64,000 nt of DNA from an uncultured Clostridium sp. (lineage in GTDB: Bacteria > Cyanobacteriota > Vampirovibrionia > Gastranaerophilales > Gastranaerophilaceae), in the NCBI GenBank assembly GCA_905212085.1, contig CAJMDF010000005.1, forward strand, positions 1 to 64,000, written 5' to 3'. Position 1 is the first letter of the stretch, and every line of letters starts with the position of its first letter. The notes under the pieces are model-generated. The model did not search any database, had not been told where the DNA came from, and saw only the letters and a list, made by a program, of their open reading frames with translations. Both the position numbers and the translations under genes were made by a program. This document shows positions 26,959-36,634 of this stretch, piece by piece.

Positions 26959-28107
26959 ATGAGTAAAGAAAATAAAAAATTAAAAGTTGCATTTCCCCAT
27001 ATGGGAACAGTATATATTGCTTGGTCAGCTGCTCTCAAAAAAATTGGAGTAGAACCTTTTATCCCTCCGTACACAAGTAAAAAAACGTTATCTTTAGGAA
27101 CAAAACATTCGCCAGAGGCAATTTGCTTGCCTTATAAGTTAATTTTAGGTAATTTTATTGAAGCAATAGAAGGCGGAACTGATTATGTTGCAATGATTTC
27201 TTCTCCTGGGTGCTGTCGTTTGGGAGAATATGGAAATTGTATTCATAATGCATTAACTGACTTAGGCTATCATGCTAAATATATAGAATTAACTTTGTAT
27301 GACGGTCTAAAAGGAATGTATGATTTTCTGAAAAATATAAGCGGGAAAAATGATCCTATTCTATTTGCAAGAGCTATAAATATTGCAATAAGAAAGATGT
27401 TTGTATTGGATGATTTAGAGAATGCTCTTTCTTATTACAGAGCAAGAGAAATTCATTTTGGTGATGCTGAAAAGAATTACAATAAGGCTCTTCAGTATAT
27501 AAAAGATGCTGATAATACTCGAAAATTGAATAAAGCTAAGAAATTGGCATTTGAAGAAATGAAGAAAACTGAAATTGATAAGTCTAAAGAAGTTTTGCAT
27601 GTGGATTTAACAGGTGAAATTTATTTAGTTTGCGACCAGTTTTCTAACCAAAATATAACAAGAGAATTAGGAAAGATGGGTGTACAGACTAGAAGAAGCC
27701 TTACAATAAGTAGTTTCTTGAAAGATGCAATTATTCCTAAAGTCTTCAGAAAAGGTGAAACTCATTTACAAAGAGCCTACAGACTAGCAAAACCTTATCT
27801 AATGAGAGATATTGGCGGTGATTCTTTGGAATGTGTATCTGATGTTGCATATGCAGATGAAAGAGGAATTGACGGTATTATTCACATAAGTCCGTTTACT
27901 TGTATGCCTGAGATCATGTCACAAAATATTTTCCCTGCAATGAGAGAAAATTGTGATATTCCTATTTTGCCATTGATTATGGATGAGCAGACAGGTAAAG
28001 CTGGTTATTTGACCAGACTAGAGGCTTTTGTTGATCTTATGAGAAGAAGAAAAAGAAAATTATCAAAGGCTGTTGAAGCAGAAAAACCGGTAGAAATTAT
28101 TAAGTAG
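26959..28107 (+). CDS. Acyl-CoA dehydratase activase-related (DUF2229) protein
   Basis: A 382 aa protein resembling the DUF2229 part of 2-hydroxyacyl-CoA dehydratase activase proteins. Motifs include FPHMGTVYIAW near the start, SPEAICLPYKLILGNFIEAI (~50-69), SSPGCCRLGEYGNC (~88-101) and a C-terminal MDEQTGKAGYLTRLEAFVDL shared with the 57.4 kb paralogue. Conserved cysteines could bind an Fe-S cluster. The ATPase (BadF-like) half is absent. It lies 34 bp after gcvPB. Function of these stand-alone proteins is not established. Confidence 0.78.
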   Translation: MSKENKKLKVAFPHMGTVYIAWSAALKKIGVEPFIPPYTSKKTLSLGTKHSPEAICLPYKLILGNFIEAIEGGTDYVAMISSPGCCRLGEYGNCIHNALTDLGYHAKYIELTLYDGLKGMYDFLKNISGKNDPILFARAINIAIRKMFVLDDLENALSYYRAREIHFGDAEKNYNKALQYIKDADNTRKLNKAKKLAFEEMKKTEIDKSKEVLHVDLTGEIYLVCDQFSNQNITRELGKMGVQTRRSLTISSFLKDAIIPKVFRKGETHLQRAYRLAKPYLMRDIGGDSLECVSDVAYADERGIDGIIHISPFTCMPEIMSQNIFPAMRENCDIPILPLIMDEQTGKAGYLTRLEAFVDLMRRRKRKLSKAVEAEKPVEIIK

Positions 28108-28150
28108 ATAGGTTATTTTATTTATTTAAATTTAGAGGATACTATATTGT

Positions 28151-29017
28151 ATGCGTGAATTATTTAAAGATGCTACAAAAATAACAAATTATAATATTAT
28201 ATTGACAATACCGTTGATTGTTTTTGTTAAAATTTTAGATTTGTATTCTTTGTATTCAAAATATACAGTTGATTCAACTCCCAAATTTGTTTTGGCTTCT
28301 ATAACTGTATTATTTATGTTTGGAGTATTTTGTGCTGGTTGGTTTCATATGATTAAGGAAGCTATACAGCTTTCAAAGAAGGTATTTGTATTAGATGCAG
28401 ATAGAGCAAGAGCTACTTTAAATTTATTTAAAACTATACCGGATGGAATTGGAAAGTTCTTCTTATCATTTGTTGGAGTATATGTGATTTTTTTCGTAAT
28501 TCAAATAATTGCGACTCCAATAGTTTATTTGTTAGGAATTAATATTATTGGAGGATTAGATCCTACATCAATGCAGCATCTTCAGGAGATGACTATAGAT
28601 CCTGCTATTGCATCTAATCAAGGAATGGCCGCTTTTATAGATAGTTTGACACCTGAGCAAATTGTATTTTTCGGAAAATGGAGTTTGCTTTTCATGTCTA
28701 TAACTTCAATAATTATGTATTTATTGATGTTGTGGATTCCTGAAATTATTTATAAAACGCCAAATCCTTTTGTTGCATTATGGAAATCATTAGTAAAATT
28801 GTTTAAAGACTTTTTTACTACTGTAAGATTATATTTATCATTATGGTTTATGGGGTTTGCTTTATTATTTGTGAATACTTTTGCAGTGTTAAATCCATTT
28901 GCTTATGTATTTATGAGTATTGTCCTTTTCTATTTCTCAGTGTATTTTGTAATCTTAATATTCTTATATTATGATAGAAAATATACAGTATTGGAATCAG
29001 AAAATGATGAGTCATAA
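28151..29017 (+). CDS. Hypothetical polytopic membrane protein
   Basis: A 288 aa integral membrane protein with about six hydrophobic segments (for example residues 14-30, 48-70, 102-128, 178-200 and a long C-terminal pair ~232-280). No catalytic motif stands out. AGAGGAT lies upstream of the ATG. It runs into miaA with a short overlap, which suggests co-transcription. Family not recognised. Confidence 0.75.
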   Translation: MRELFKDATKITNYNIILTIPLIVFVKILDLYSLYSKYTVDSTPKFVLASITVLFMFGVFCAGWFHMIKEAIQLSKKVFVLDADRARATLNLFKTIPDGIGKFFLSFVGVYVIFFVIQIIATPIVYLLGINIIGGLDPTSMQHLQEMTIDPAIASNQGMAAFIDSLTPEQIVFFGKWSLLFMSITSIIMYLLMLWIPEIIYKTPNPFVALWKSLVKLFKDFFTTVRLYLSLWFMGFALLFVNTFAVLNPFAYVFMSIVLFYFSVYFVILIFLYYDRKYTVLESENDES

Positions 29018-29882
29018 AAATAATAGGGTAATTGCTGTTGTCGGAGCTACTGCTAGCGGAAAAAGTGCTTATGCTGTTAAATTAGCAAAAGAGGTGGATG
29101 GCGAAATTATATCAGCAGATTCTCGTCTTGTCTACAAGGGTATGAATATTGGAACAGCAAAGCCTACATTTGAGGAGATGCAGGAAATTCCCCATTATAT
29201 GATAGATATTGTAGAACCTGAATTTAATTATTCTGCAGGTCTTTATGCAAAACAGGCTAAAGAGTTCATAAAAGATATTATTTCCAGGGGGAAAACTCCT
29301 ATTATTGCAGGAGGAACTGGTCTATATTTTAGAATTTTGCTTGAAAATTATGATTTACCTGATGTTGAACCTGATTATAAATTAAGAGAAGATTTATCAA
29401 AGTTGCCATATGAGGATTTGTATAATATTTTATATGATTTGGATAAGTCTGCATTAGATGGGGTGGAAAAAAATGACAAGAAAAAATTAATTCGATATAT
29501 TGAAATTGTAAAATTGACAGGGCTTCCTTTGCACAAGGCAAGGGGGATTAAAGATAATGAATTTGAAGTTGAGTGGATTGGATTAAATTTCCCCAGAGAA
29601 GAATTATATGCCAGAATTAACAGACGGGTTGATTTAATGATAGAATCAGGGCTGATTGATGAAACAAAATATCTTTTAGAAAAACATGGTCGTATTCCAA
29701 ATATCACAGATACAATAGGTTATAAGGAAATGATAGCATATCTTGATGGTGAAATGTCTTTAGAGGATGCAAAGGATAAATTAAAGCAAAATACCAGAAA
29801 TTATGCCAAACGTCAGTTGACTTGGTTTAGGAAGAATGAAAAAATAAATTGGAATTGTTACCCTGATAAAAAGAAGAAATAA
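29004..29882 (+). CDS. miaA: tRNA dimethylallyltransferase
   Basis: Transfers a dimethylallyl group to A37 of tRNAs that read UNN codons. The P-loop VVGATASGKSAYAV follows the start, then EIISADSRLVYKGMNIGTAK, the family core, and IIAGGTGLYFRILL (~95-108). I choose ATG 29004 (or 29007), inside the end of the membrane protein gene, giving 292 aa. The frame extends to ATG 28971, but those residues precede the usual family N-terminus and no Shine-Dalgarno is there. Confidence 0.95.
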   Translation: MMSHKNNRVIAVVGATASGKSAYAVKLAKEVDGEIISADSRLVYKGMNIGTAKPTFEEMQEIPHYMIDIVEPEFNYSAGLYAKQAKEFIKDIISRGKTPIIAGGTGLYFRILLENYDLPDVEPDYKLREDLSKLPYEDLYNILYDLDKSALDGVEKNDKKKLIRYIEIVKLTGLPLHKARGIKDNEFEVEWIGLNFPREELYARINRRVDLMIESGLIDETKYLLEKHGRIPNITDTIGYKEMIAYLDGEMSLEDAKDKLKQNTRNYAKRQLTWFRKNEKINWNCYPDKKKK

Positions 29883-29956
29883 AATATCCCAGTTTAACTA
29901 TTTATAAAATTTTATCTTTTGTGTTAATATAATATTTAAAATATGAGGGGTGTGTA

Positions 29957-32900
29957 ATGAATAAGTTTTTTAAATATGCAGGGATAACTGTTTTATCTTT
30001 AGTATTGTTAATTTATATATTGTTTTTAGTTGTTCCGTTTTTTATAAATGGAATTGTAAACTCATATAGTCCGCAAATTTCTAAAATGGTAGAAGACGCA
30101 AGTGGTTTTAAATTAAAACTAGAAGATATAAGATTATTAACGACTCCAAAGTTAACTGTGGGATTAGGTGTTTCTCATATAGATGTCGGCTTACCTAATG
30201 GCGAAAGTTTTTTCACTGCTGATAATGTGCAGGGAAAATTGTCATTGCTATCTTTACTTTTAAAGAAAATTGAAATTGATATGGTCGGTGCAGATAATAT
30301 TAATACTAATTTAAAAGTAAAGAAAGACGGTAAATTTTTATTAGAAGATTATTTACCAACTGAAAATAAGAAAGATGACAGTCAAGAGGTTGTTCAAGCT
30401 AATGCAATGACAGAATTGCCGTTTGGTCTAAAACTTTCAAATCATTTACCTAATATGTATTTAAAAAATTATAATATTTCATTTATTGATATGCCTACTG
30501 ATAAGTCTTATTCAATATATGGTAATAATCTTATAATAAGTGATTTTATATTAAATAAAAAAATTAGGTTGTCCACAGATGGCCATGTTATGTTGCAAGA
30601 TAAAGTGCAATTTAATTATGATATTAAATTGTTAAATAAAATTATGCCTGATATTGATTTAAATGATCTTGTATTTTCTCAAGCAGAGTCAGAACCTAAA
30701 GAAAATACTCAGGCTGTATTTAATATTATAGATATTTTTAAAGCTATTCATAGCAATCAACTAACTGCGGATTTGAATACTGATATAAAAACAAGTGGAA
30801 CTGTTGATGAAATTCATTTTGACGGGAATGCTAATGTATCAAATTTAAGTCTGGCTGTTGATGGCAAAAAACTTCCAGTAAGTAGTGTTGATTTAGCATT
30901 CAAAGGTAAAAATATTGATATGTATACTAAATTGTATACAAAAGATAAAGAGTTAACTGAAGTTATAGGGAAATTTAAAACAGGTAAAAATCCTAAAATT
31001 GATTTGAATTGCAAGTCTAATGCACAATTTAAAAGTATAATTGATATAGCAGACAGTGTTGCAAAATCATTTAATTATAAAGATTTAGATACATTGACAG
31101 CTACAGGTGGAATTGATGCAGATTTTAGTATTAGGTCAAATTTGAAAAAGGTTGAATCTTCCGGATATTTAAAAATACCTTCAGCTTCACTTGTTTATAA
31201 ATTATATAATGTAGCAGTTGATAATATTTCCGCTGATATTGATTTAGCTAATAACATGATAAATATTAAAAAAGCAGGACTTTCAATTCTTGGACATCCT
31301 TTAAAAATAAGCGGAACTATTACTCAAGATGCTGAAGCAGATTTGAATATTTCTGCCGATAAATTGCAGTTAAAAGGGCTTTTGCTTGCAGCAGGACAAA
31401 TTGCTCTATTGAAAGAAAATAAAATTAATAGCGGAACATTGTCAATGAATACATCTATAAAAGGAAAGTTGGATAAAATAGTTCCAAAAGTTAATTTGAG
31501 TATAGATAATGTTAATTTAAAAAATGTTCCTTCAAATACATCTGTATCTGTTGCAAATTCTAAAATTAATTTAGTTACAGATGGCAAAACTGCATCTGGA
31601 GATGTAAATATTTCAAATGCCAAAGTTACAAATCCAATGGTCGTTGTATCCGCACCATCAACAAAAATTACAATCGGAGAAAAAGATATAAATATCAATA
31701 ATTCGTATTTGTTAATTGACAATTCAAGAATTGATATTACAGGAAAAATAGCTGATTATATGTCAAAAGATATTAATTTTGATATTAATGCAAAAGGAAA
31801 TATTCTGGCATCAGATATAAAATCTATGATTCCTGCTGATTTGAGAAAAGATGTCGGTGCAAAAGGATCTTTACCTCTTGCTGTTAAATTAAACGGAAAT
31901 GATAAAGTTCAAAATATAAAATTTCAATTAGATGCAACTCCTTCTGCTTATGTATCAATTTTGAATGTTGATGAGTTAAACGGTAAAAATACTTCGATTA
32001 AAGGTAATATAAAAATAAATTCAGATAATTTAGAATTTACAGATACTGGTATTTATGCAAATGGAGTAAATCTTGTTTCGTTAAAAGGTAATATTAGTGA
32101 TTTATATAAAACTCAAAAGCTTAATTTAAAACTTATTTCACAGAAAAATATTTCTTTTGTAATCCCCGGATTTAAAAATTCAAAAGTTAATGCAGGAGCT
32201 GATATAGATATTTCTGGTAATGCATCAAATCCTTATTTAAAAGGTTCAGTATTAGTACCATCTTTGAAAATTCCTGATATGGCATTGACTATGGAGGATA
32301 TGTCCGTAATTTTAAATGGTAATATTTTAAAAGGTAAAGGTACATTAAAGAAATTTGTATCAGGAGGAATTGTTGCAGAAAATTTATCTTCTGATTTTAA
32401 TTTGTTAAATAACGTATTTTATCTTAAAAATCTTTCAGGTGATGCTTTTTCTGGAAAAGTTAACGGAAATATATCATATAATATTCAAAATGGGCATATA
32501 GGAGTTAACTTTAAAGGTACAGGCATGAATGCTGAAAAGGCTATTGCTGGAGCTGCAGGACTAAAAAATGCTTTGTCAGGAAAACTTAATTTCAATACAA
32601 ACGTGACTTTGCATGGTGCAACCGATGTTGAAATGATAAAAAATTTAAAGGGAACTGCATCTTTTGATATAACAGATGGAACTTTAGGTAATATCGGACG
32701 TTTTGAAAACTTCTTGTTTGCTCAAAATCTTCAATCAAACAGTATAATAAAAGCTGCAGTAAATTCAGTATCCTCTTTGCCTGCAATAAAAAATACTGCT
32801 CAATTCAAAACTATAAAAGGTAATTTATCATTTGCAAACGGTTGGGCTACATTGAATCCTATAACGACTTCTGGGCCTTCAATGGCTTATTATATTACAG

Positions 32901-33406
32901 GAAAATATAATTTGTTAAACGCAACTGCAAATGTTGTTGTTTTAGGTAGAATTTCTGCAGAAGTAGTATCATTATTGGGCCCTTTAGGTGATTTGTCCGT
33001 TTCAAAATTAACCTCTTATATTCCTAAATTTGGCACTTTGACAGGAAATTTAATAAATGCTTTGACATCTGATCCTAAAAAAGAAAAAGTATCTTCAATC
33101 CCTCAATTGTCATCAGGAAATACTAATTATAAAGACTTTAAAGTTGTATTTAATGGCGGAGTCGAAAGCAGAAGTTCTGTAAAATCTTTCAAGTGGTTGT
33201 CAACTTGTGATATGTCTGCTATAGAAAAAACGACTGTAAAAGAACAGGTTCAGCAGACAAAACAAGCTGTAAAAGATGCTGTGCAAGAAAAAGTTGATGC
33301 TTATAATGCAAAGAAAGAGGAACAGAAGCAATCTGCGCAAGAAGCTAAACAACAATTGCAAGATGCTGCAGAAGGTCTTAAAAACTTGAAAAATTTATTC
33401 AAATAA
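29957..33406 (+). CDS. Giant AsmA-like protein
   Basis: A 1149 aa protein with one N-terminal membrane anchor (residues ~7-30) and then a long beta-strand-rich region with the AsmA/TamB style of repeated short hydrophobic strands. The start region SGFKLKLEDIRLLTTPKLTV is typical of AsmA family N-domains, and a C-terminal AsmA-like stretch is near 870-1010 (FSGKVNGNISYNIQ, ISAEVVSLLGPLGDL). Related proteins form grooved bridges that carry phospholipids between membranes of Gram-negative cells. The last ~50 residues are a charged Gln/Lys coiled coil, an unusual tail. GAGGGG precedes the ATG. Confidence 0.85.
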   Translation: MNKFFKYAGITVLSLVLLIYILFLVVPFFINGIVNSYSPQISKMVEDASGFKLKLEDIRLLTTPKLTVGLGVSHIDVGLPNGESFFTADNVQGKLSLLSLLLKKIEIDMVGADNINTNLKVKKDGKFLLEDYLPTENKKDDSQEVVQANAMTELPFGLKLSNHLPNMYLKNYNISFIDMPTDKSYSIYGNNLIISDFILNKKIRLSTDGHVMLQDKVQFNYDIKLLNKIMPDIDLNDLVFSQAESEPKENTQAVFNIIDIFKAIHSNQLTADLNTDIKTSGTVDEIHFDGNANVSNLSLAVDGKKLPVSSVDLAFKGKNIDMYTKLYTKDKELTEVIGKFKTGKNPKIDLNCKSNAQFKSIIDIADSVAKSFNYKDLDTLTATGGIDADFSIRSNLKKVESSGYLKIPSASLVYKLYNVAVDNISADIDLANNMINIKKAGLSILGHPLKISGTITQDAEADLNISADKLQLKGLLLAAGQIALLKENKINSGTLSMNTSIKGKLDKIVPKVNLSIDNVNLKNVPSNTSVSVANSKINLVTDGKTASGDVNISNAKVTNPMVVVSAPSTKITIGEKDININNSYLLIDNSRIDITGKIADYMSKDINFDINAKGNILASDIKSMIPADLRKDVGAKGSLPLAVKLNGNDKVQNIKFQLDATPSAYVSILNVDELNGKNTSIKGNIKINSDNLEFTDTGIYANGVNLVSLKGNISDLYKTQKLNLKLISQKNISFVIPGFKNSKVNAGADIDISGNASNPYLKGSVLVPSLKIPDMALTMEDMSVILNGNILKGKGTLKKFVSGGIVAENLSSDFNLLNNVFYLKNLSGDAFSGKVNGNISYNIQNGHIGVNFKGTGMNAEKAIAGAAGLKNALSGKLNFNTNVTLHGATDVEMIKNLKGTASFDITDGTLGNIGRFENFLFAQNLQSNSIIKAAVNSVSSLPAIKNTAQFKTIKGNLSFANGWATLNPITTSGPSMAYYITGKYNLLNATANVVVLGRISAEVVSLLGPLGDLSVSKLTSYIPKFGTLTGNLINALTSDPKKEKVSSIPQLSSGNTNYKDFKVVFNGGVESRSSVKSFKWLSTCDMSAIEKTTVKEQVQQTKQAVKDAVQEKVDAYNAKKEEQKQSAQEAKQQLQDAAEGLKNLKNLFK

Positions 33407-33423
33407 ATCTACTTGGAATTTTT

Positions 33424-34356
33424 CTAAAGGACACAGGCTAAAATCATTAGTAAGATTGTACCAATTTGCATTGCGGTTGCCATGTTCTGGGAAAACTTGT
33501 TTGAGTCGTATCGGCTTGCAGTTTTTTGAGCTTTGTAAGCGCTTGAAATACGATTCAAACGAGCCTCCTGAGGGTCTGAATTAAATGTTGTACCAAACAT
33601 TGTGGATTCAAGTCTTGATAATCTGTTATCCATATTATCGCCGTTGAATGATTTTTTGAATATAGATTTTTCAACTGATGCGATATTAACTTTTTCAGGT
33701 TTTCTGTTTCTAGCGTTATAGGCATCATAATCAAATTCAGGTGGTTGATATTCATCAAGAGCATAATTTTTATCAAGCGGAATTGATGCACCATCATAAT
33801 AATCATTAGATGATTGTGCTATGCTGTTATCCATAAAAGATTCTGGCTTTAATTTCGCTTGAAGTCTTTCTACCCTTGAAGAAAAAGGGTCATTATCATA
33901 TGTTTGACCAAGTGATTTTTTCTCAAGATTTGCAAGTCTGCTGTTTAAATCCTGATTTTTAAATTCTTGATTAAATACTTGTCTTTCAAGTTCATTTATA
34001 GAAGGATAATCTACATTAGCACCTGCAGGGGGCATTTTTTCTTCTGCAATTGTATCTTTGTAGCTGTCTTGTTCTTCTGCAAATGTATCTTCTTTGGGTG
34101 TAATTTCATGTCCTATTTGTTCTGCAGACATATCTTTATTAAGACTTGCAATTCTTTCATTAATTGACTTATTGGGTCTGCTTTGTCCATACACATTTTC
34201 TTCTATTCTTGAAAGTCTTGAGGCATCGTCAGATGTTGTATATGTAAAGCCATATAATGAATTTTCTAATTTATCTAAGACTGCTGAATATTGGCTTGCT
34301 GCAATAGCGCAATTTATGCTGAGTAAAACACTTATGATTACAATAAATTTTTTCAT
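33424..34356 (-). CDS. Exported repeat protein (LE-x-FG repeats) with C-terminal anchor
   Basis: A 310 aa protein with a signal peptide (first ~19 residues, ending INCAIAAS) and a hydrophobic C-terminal segment (MATAMQIGTILLMILACVL). Between them are at least four ~35-50 residue units built on L-E-x-x-x-F/Y-G then R-L-x-R-L/I-E. Examples are KLENSLYG...RLSRIEENVYG near the start, LEKKSLGQTY and LSRLESTMFGTTF later. These are likely helical hairpins. Repeat proteins of this style are, in my memory, common in this lineage, but I know no function. Confidence 0.75.
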   Translation of the reverse strand: MKKFIVIISVLLSINCAIAASQYSAVLDKLENSLYGFTYTTSDDASRLSRIEENVYGQSRPNKSINERIASLNKDMSAEQIGHEITPKEDTFAEEQDSYKDTIAEEKMPPAGANVDYPSINELERQVFNQEFKNQDLNSRLANLEKKSLGQTYDNDPFSSRVERLQAKLKPESFMDNSIAQSSNDYYDGASIPLDKNYALDEYQPPEFDYDAYNARNRKPEKVNIASVEKSIFKKSFNGDNMDNRLSRLESTMFGTTFNSDPQEARLNRISSAYKAQKTASRYDSNKFSQNMATAMQIGTILLMILACVL

Positions 34357-34446
34357 AACTATAAACTCCTTAAAGACAGGATAATAGTGAATGTAATTTA
34401 AAGCTATTCTACAGACTTAGGATTTAAAATTTTTGATAAATAAACA

Positions 34447-34484
34447 AAAAATCGTAGTACCTAAGTCCTACGATTTTTTTATTG
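34447..34484 (-). terminator. Intrinsic terminator after nifS (bidirectional)
   Basis: Stem AAAATCGTAG/CTACGATTTT with T-runs on both sides. It lies just downstream of nifS on the minus strand. Confidence 0.8.
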
Positions 34485-34509
34485 TTAGAAAAAAGTATTA
34501 TTTTACAGA

Positions 34510-35703
34510 TTAATGTCTTAATCTTTTTAGAGCTTCCAATTCATCTTGGAAAGGTGAAATATTTGTTAATTTTTCTATTATTCCAGGCATTTTTTCACAT
34601 ACATAATCAATTTCTTTTTCTGTAGTGAATTTGCTTAGTGAAAATCTTATGCTTCCATGAATTGCTGTGAATGGTACATTCATTGCTCTTAATACGTGGC
34701 TTGGTTCTAGAGAACCTGATGTGCAGGCGCTGCCTGAACTTGCACAGATCCCTAAATCACTCAAGTGAAGCAAAATTAATTCTCCTTCAATATATTCAAA
34801 TCCGATATTTGTAGTGTTTGGAACTCTGTTTACAATTCCTGTATTTAATCTTGCATTAAATACATTTTTAACGATATTTTTTTCTAATTTATCACGAAGT
34901 CTTTTTACTTCTGTTGCTTCATATTTTAAATGATCTTGAGCTAATTCTGCAGCTTTTGCCATCCCTACGATGTATGGAACATTTTCTGTACCTGCTCGTT
35001 TCCCTCTTTCTTGGTGTCCGCCGATAATTAGCGGAGTGATAAGTGTTTTAGAATTAACATAAAGTGCACCTATTCCTTTAGGCGCATGGAATTTATGTCC
35101 TGAAATCCCAACTAAGTCTGCACCTATTGCTTGAACATCAATAGGAATTTTGCCTGAAACTTGTACAGCATCTACAAAGAATTTTGTTTCTTTGTTTTTT
35201 GATTTTATAATTTCAGAAATTTTTTCAATCGGGAAAATTACACCTGTTTCGTTGTTAGCATACATAACAGATACAAGAGCGGTATCATCATCGATTGCTT
35301 CTTCTAGTTGAGCTAAATCAAGTTCTCCGTTAGAATTTACACCGATATAATCGACTTTGTATCCTTCTTTTTCAAGTGTTTGATATAAATTTAAAACACA
35401 AGGGTGTTCTACTTTAGTTGTGATTATGTGTCTTTTATTTTTGTTCATGTTCAAAACTCCGCGAATAGCAGTGTTTGCACTTTCAGAACCGCAGGAGGTA
35501 AATATGATTTCTTTTTCATCTTTAGCATTGAAGAAATCTTTCATTACTCCACGAGCTTCTTTTACCGCATGATTTGAACGTTTAGCAAACTCATATACAC
35601 TTGATGGGTTTGCATATTCTTCTTTAAAGTATGGTAGCATTGCTTCCAATACTTGAGGGTCTACTTTGGTCGTTGCATTATTATCTAAATATATTAAACT
35701 CAT
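34510..35703 (-). CDS. nifS: Cysteine desulfurase
   Basis: A 397 aa PLP enzyme that removes sulfur from cysteine for Fe-S cluster assembly. YLDNNATTKVDPQVLEAML starts the protein. The PLP lysine is in SGHKFHAPKGIGALY (~205), and the sulfur-carrying Cys is in ASSGSACTSGS (~325). The 4 bp spacing from nifU upstream makes a nifU-nifS operon. No nitrogenase genes are near, so it serves general Fe-S assembly, as NifUS-like pairs do in other anaerobes. Confidence 0.95.
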   Translation of the reverse strand: MSLIYLDNNATTKVDPQVLEAMLPYFKEEYANPSSVYEFAKRSNHAVKEARGVMKDFFNAKDEKEIIFTSCGSESANTAIRGVLNMNKNKRHIITTKVEHPCVLNLYQTLEKEGYKVDYIGVNSNGELDLAQLEEAIDDDTALVSVMYANNETGVIFPIEKISEIIKSKNKETKFFVDAVQVSGKIPIDVQAIGADLVGISGHKFHAPKGIGALYVNSKTLITPLIIGGHQERGKRAGTENVPYIVGMAKAAELAQDHLKYEATEVKRLRDKLEKNIVKNVFNARLNTGIVNRVPNTTNIGFEYIEGELILLHLSDLGICASSGSACTSGSLEPSHVLRAMNVPFTAIHGSIRFSLSKFTTEKEIDYVCEKMPGIIEKLTNISPFQDELEALKRLRH

Positions 35704-35707
35704 TTTT

Positions 35708-36556
35708 CTATACCTCTACAACTTCGATATTTTTATCAACAGTTTCTCTTAATGTTGTTTCAACAAAAGATTTAAGAGTCAGGTGTGAATTTTTACAGCC
35801 TGAACATTTTCCGCGAAGTTTTACCATTACTTTGTTGCCGTCTATGTCAACTAAAGTAATATCTCCGCCATCTTTTCTTAATTCCGGTGATATTTGATTT
35901 TCTATCACGTTATTAATTTTTAAAATCTTTTGAGCAGGTGAAAGTGTTGATTTTTCTTTTTCATGTCCTTCTTTTTTATAGTAAGTATCAATAATATCTT
36001 GGATTAATCCCTTACATTTTCCGCAAGCACCGCCTGCTTTTGTGTAATTTGTGATTTCTTCAACCGTTTTAAGCCCGTTCATTTTTATAGCATCCCAAAT
36101 TACATTTTCAGTAATTCCAAAGCATGTGCAAACTATTTTTTCTCTTTGTTTGTTTGCTTCTTCCTCATTTCTTAAATCGTCCAAATCGGTGTAATCATCA
36201 TAATTTTTTAATGCATCCTCAAGAGCTTCATAGCCCATAACTGAACAGTGCATTTTTTCCGGAGGAAGTCCGCCTAATTGGTCTGCAATGTCTTTATTTG
36301 TAATTTTTTTGACTTCTTCTACAGGTTTTCCAATAATCATTTCTGTCAAAATACTAGAACTTGCAACTGCTGATCCGCATCCGAAAGTCTGGAATTTTGC
36401 ATCTGTAACGATTCCGTTATTAATTTTTAAATATATTTTTAATGAGTCACCACAAGCCAATGAGCCTGCTTCGCCTATTGCATCTGCATTATCAATTTTC
36501 CCTACATTTCTAGGGTTTCTGTAATGGTCTATAACTTTATCTGAATAATCCCACAT
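35708..36556 (-). CDS. nifU: Fe-S cluster scaffold protein, three-domain NifU
   Basis: A 282 aa scaffold with the complete three-domain NifU layout. The IscU-like domain (1-125) has cysteines in SLACGDSL, TFGCGSAVAS and KMHCSVMGYE. The central BFD-type [2Fe-2S] domain (~140-190) has CTCFG and GGACGKCKG. The C-terminal NifU domain (~210-282) has RGKCSGCKNS. It is first in the nifU-nifS operon and has an AAGGAAAAG Shine-Dalgarno. No iscR regulator is adjacent. Confidence 0.95.
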   Translation of the reverse strand: MWDYSDKVIDHYRNPRNVGKIDNADAIGEAGSLACGDSLKIYLKINNGIVTDAKFQTFGCGSAVASSSILTEMIIGKPVEEVKKITNKDIADQLGGLPPEKMHCSVMGYEALEDALKNYDDYTDLDDLRNEEEANKQREKIVCTCFGITENVIWDAIKMNGLKTVEEITNYTKAGGACGKCKGLIQDIIDTYYKKEGHEKEKSTLSPAQKILKINNVIENQISPELRKDGGDITLVDIDGNKVMVKLRGKCSGCKNSHLTLKSFVETTLRETVDKNIEVVEV

Positions 36557-36634
36557 AGTCTTTTCCTTATTTATCTACTACATAATTCTATTTTAGCTCA
36601 AAAACAAAAGTGAGAATAATTACTTAATATAAAA

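Noticed and set aside
34510..36556. Nitrogen fixation cluster
   Set aside because: Only nifU and nifS are present. No nifHDK or nifB is near, and such pairs serve general Fe-S assembly in anaerobes.
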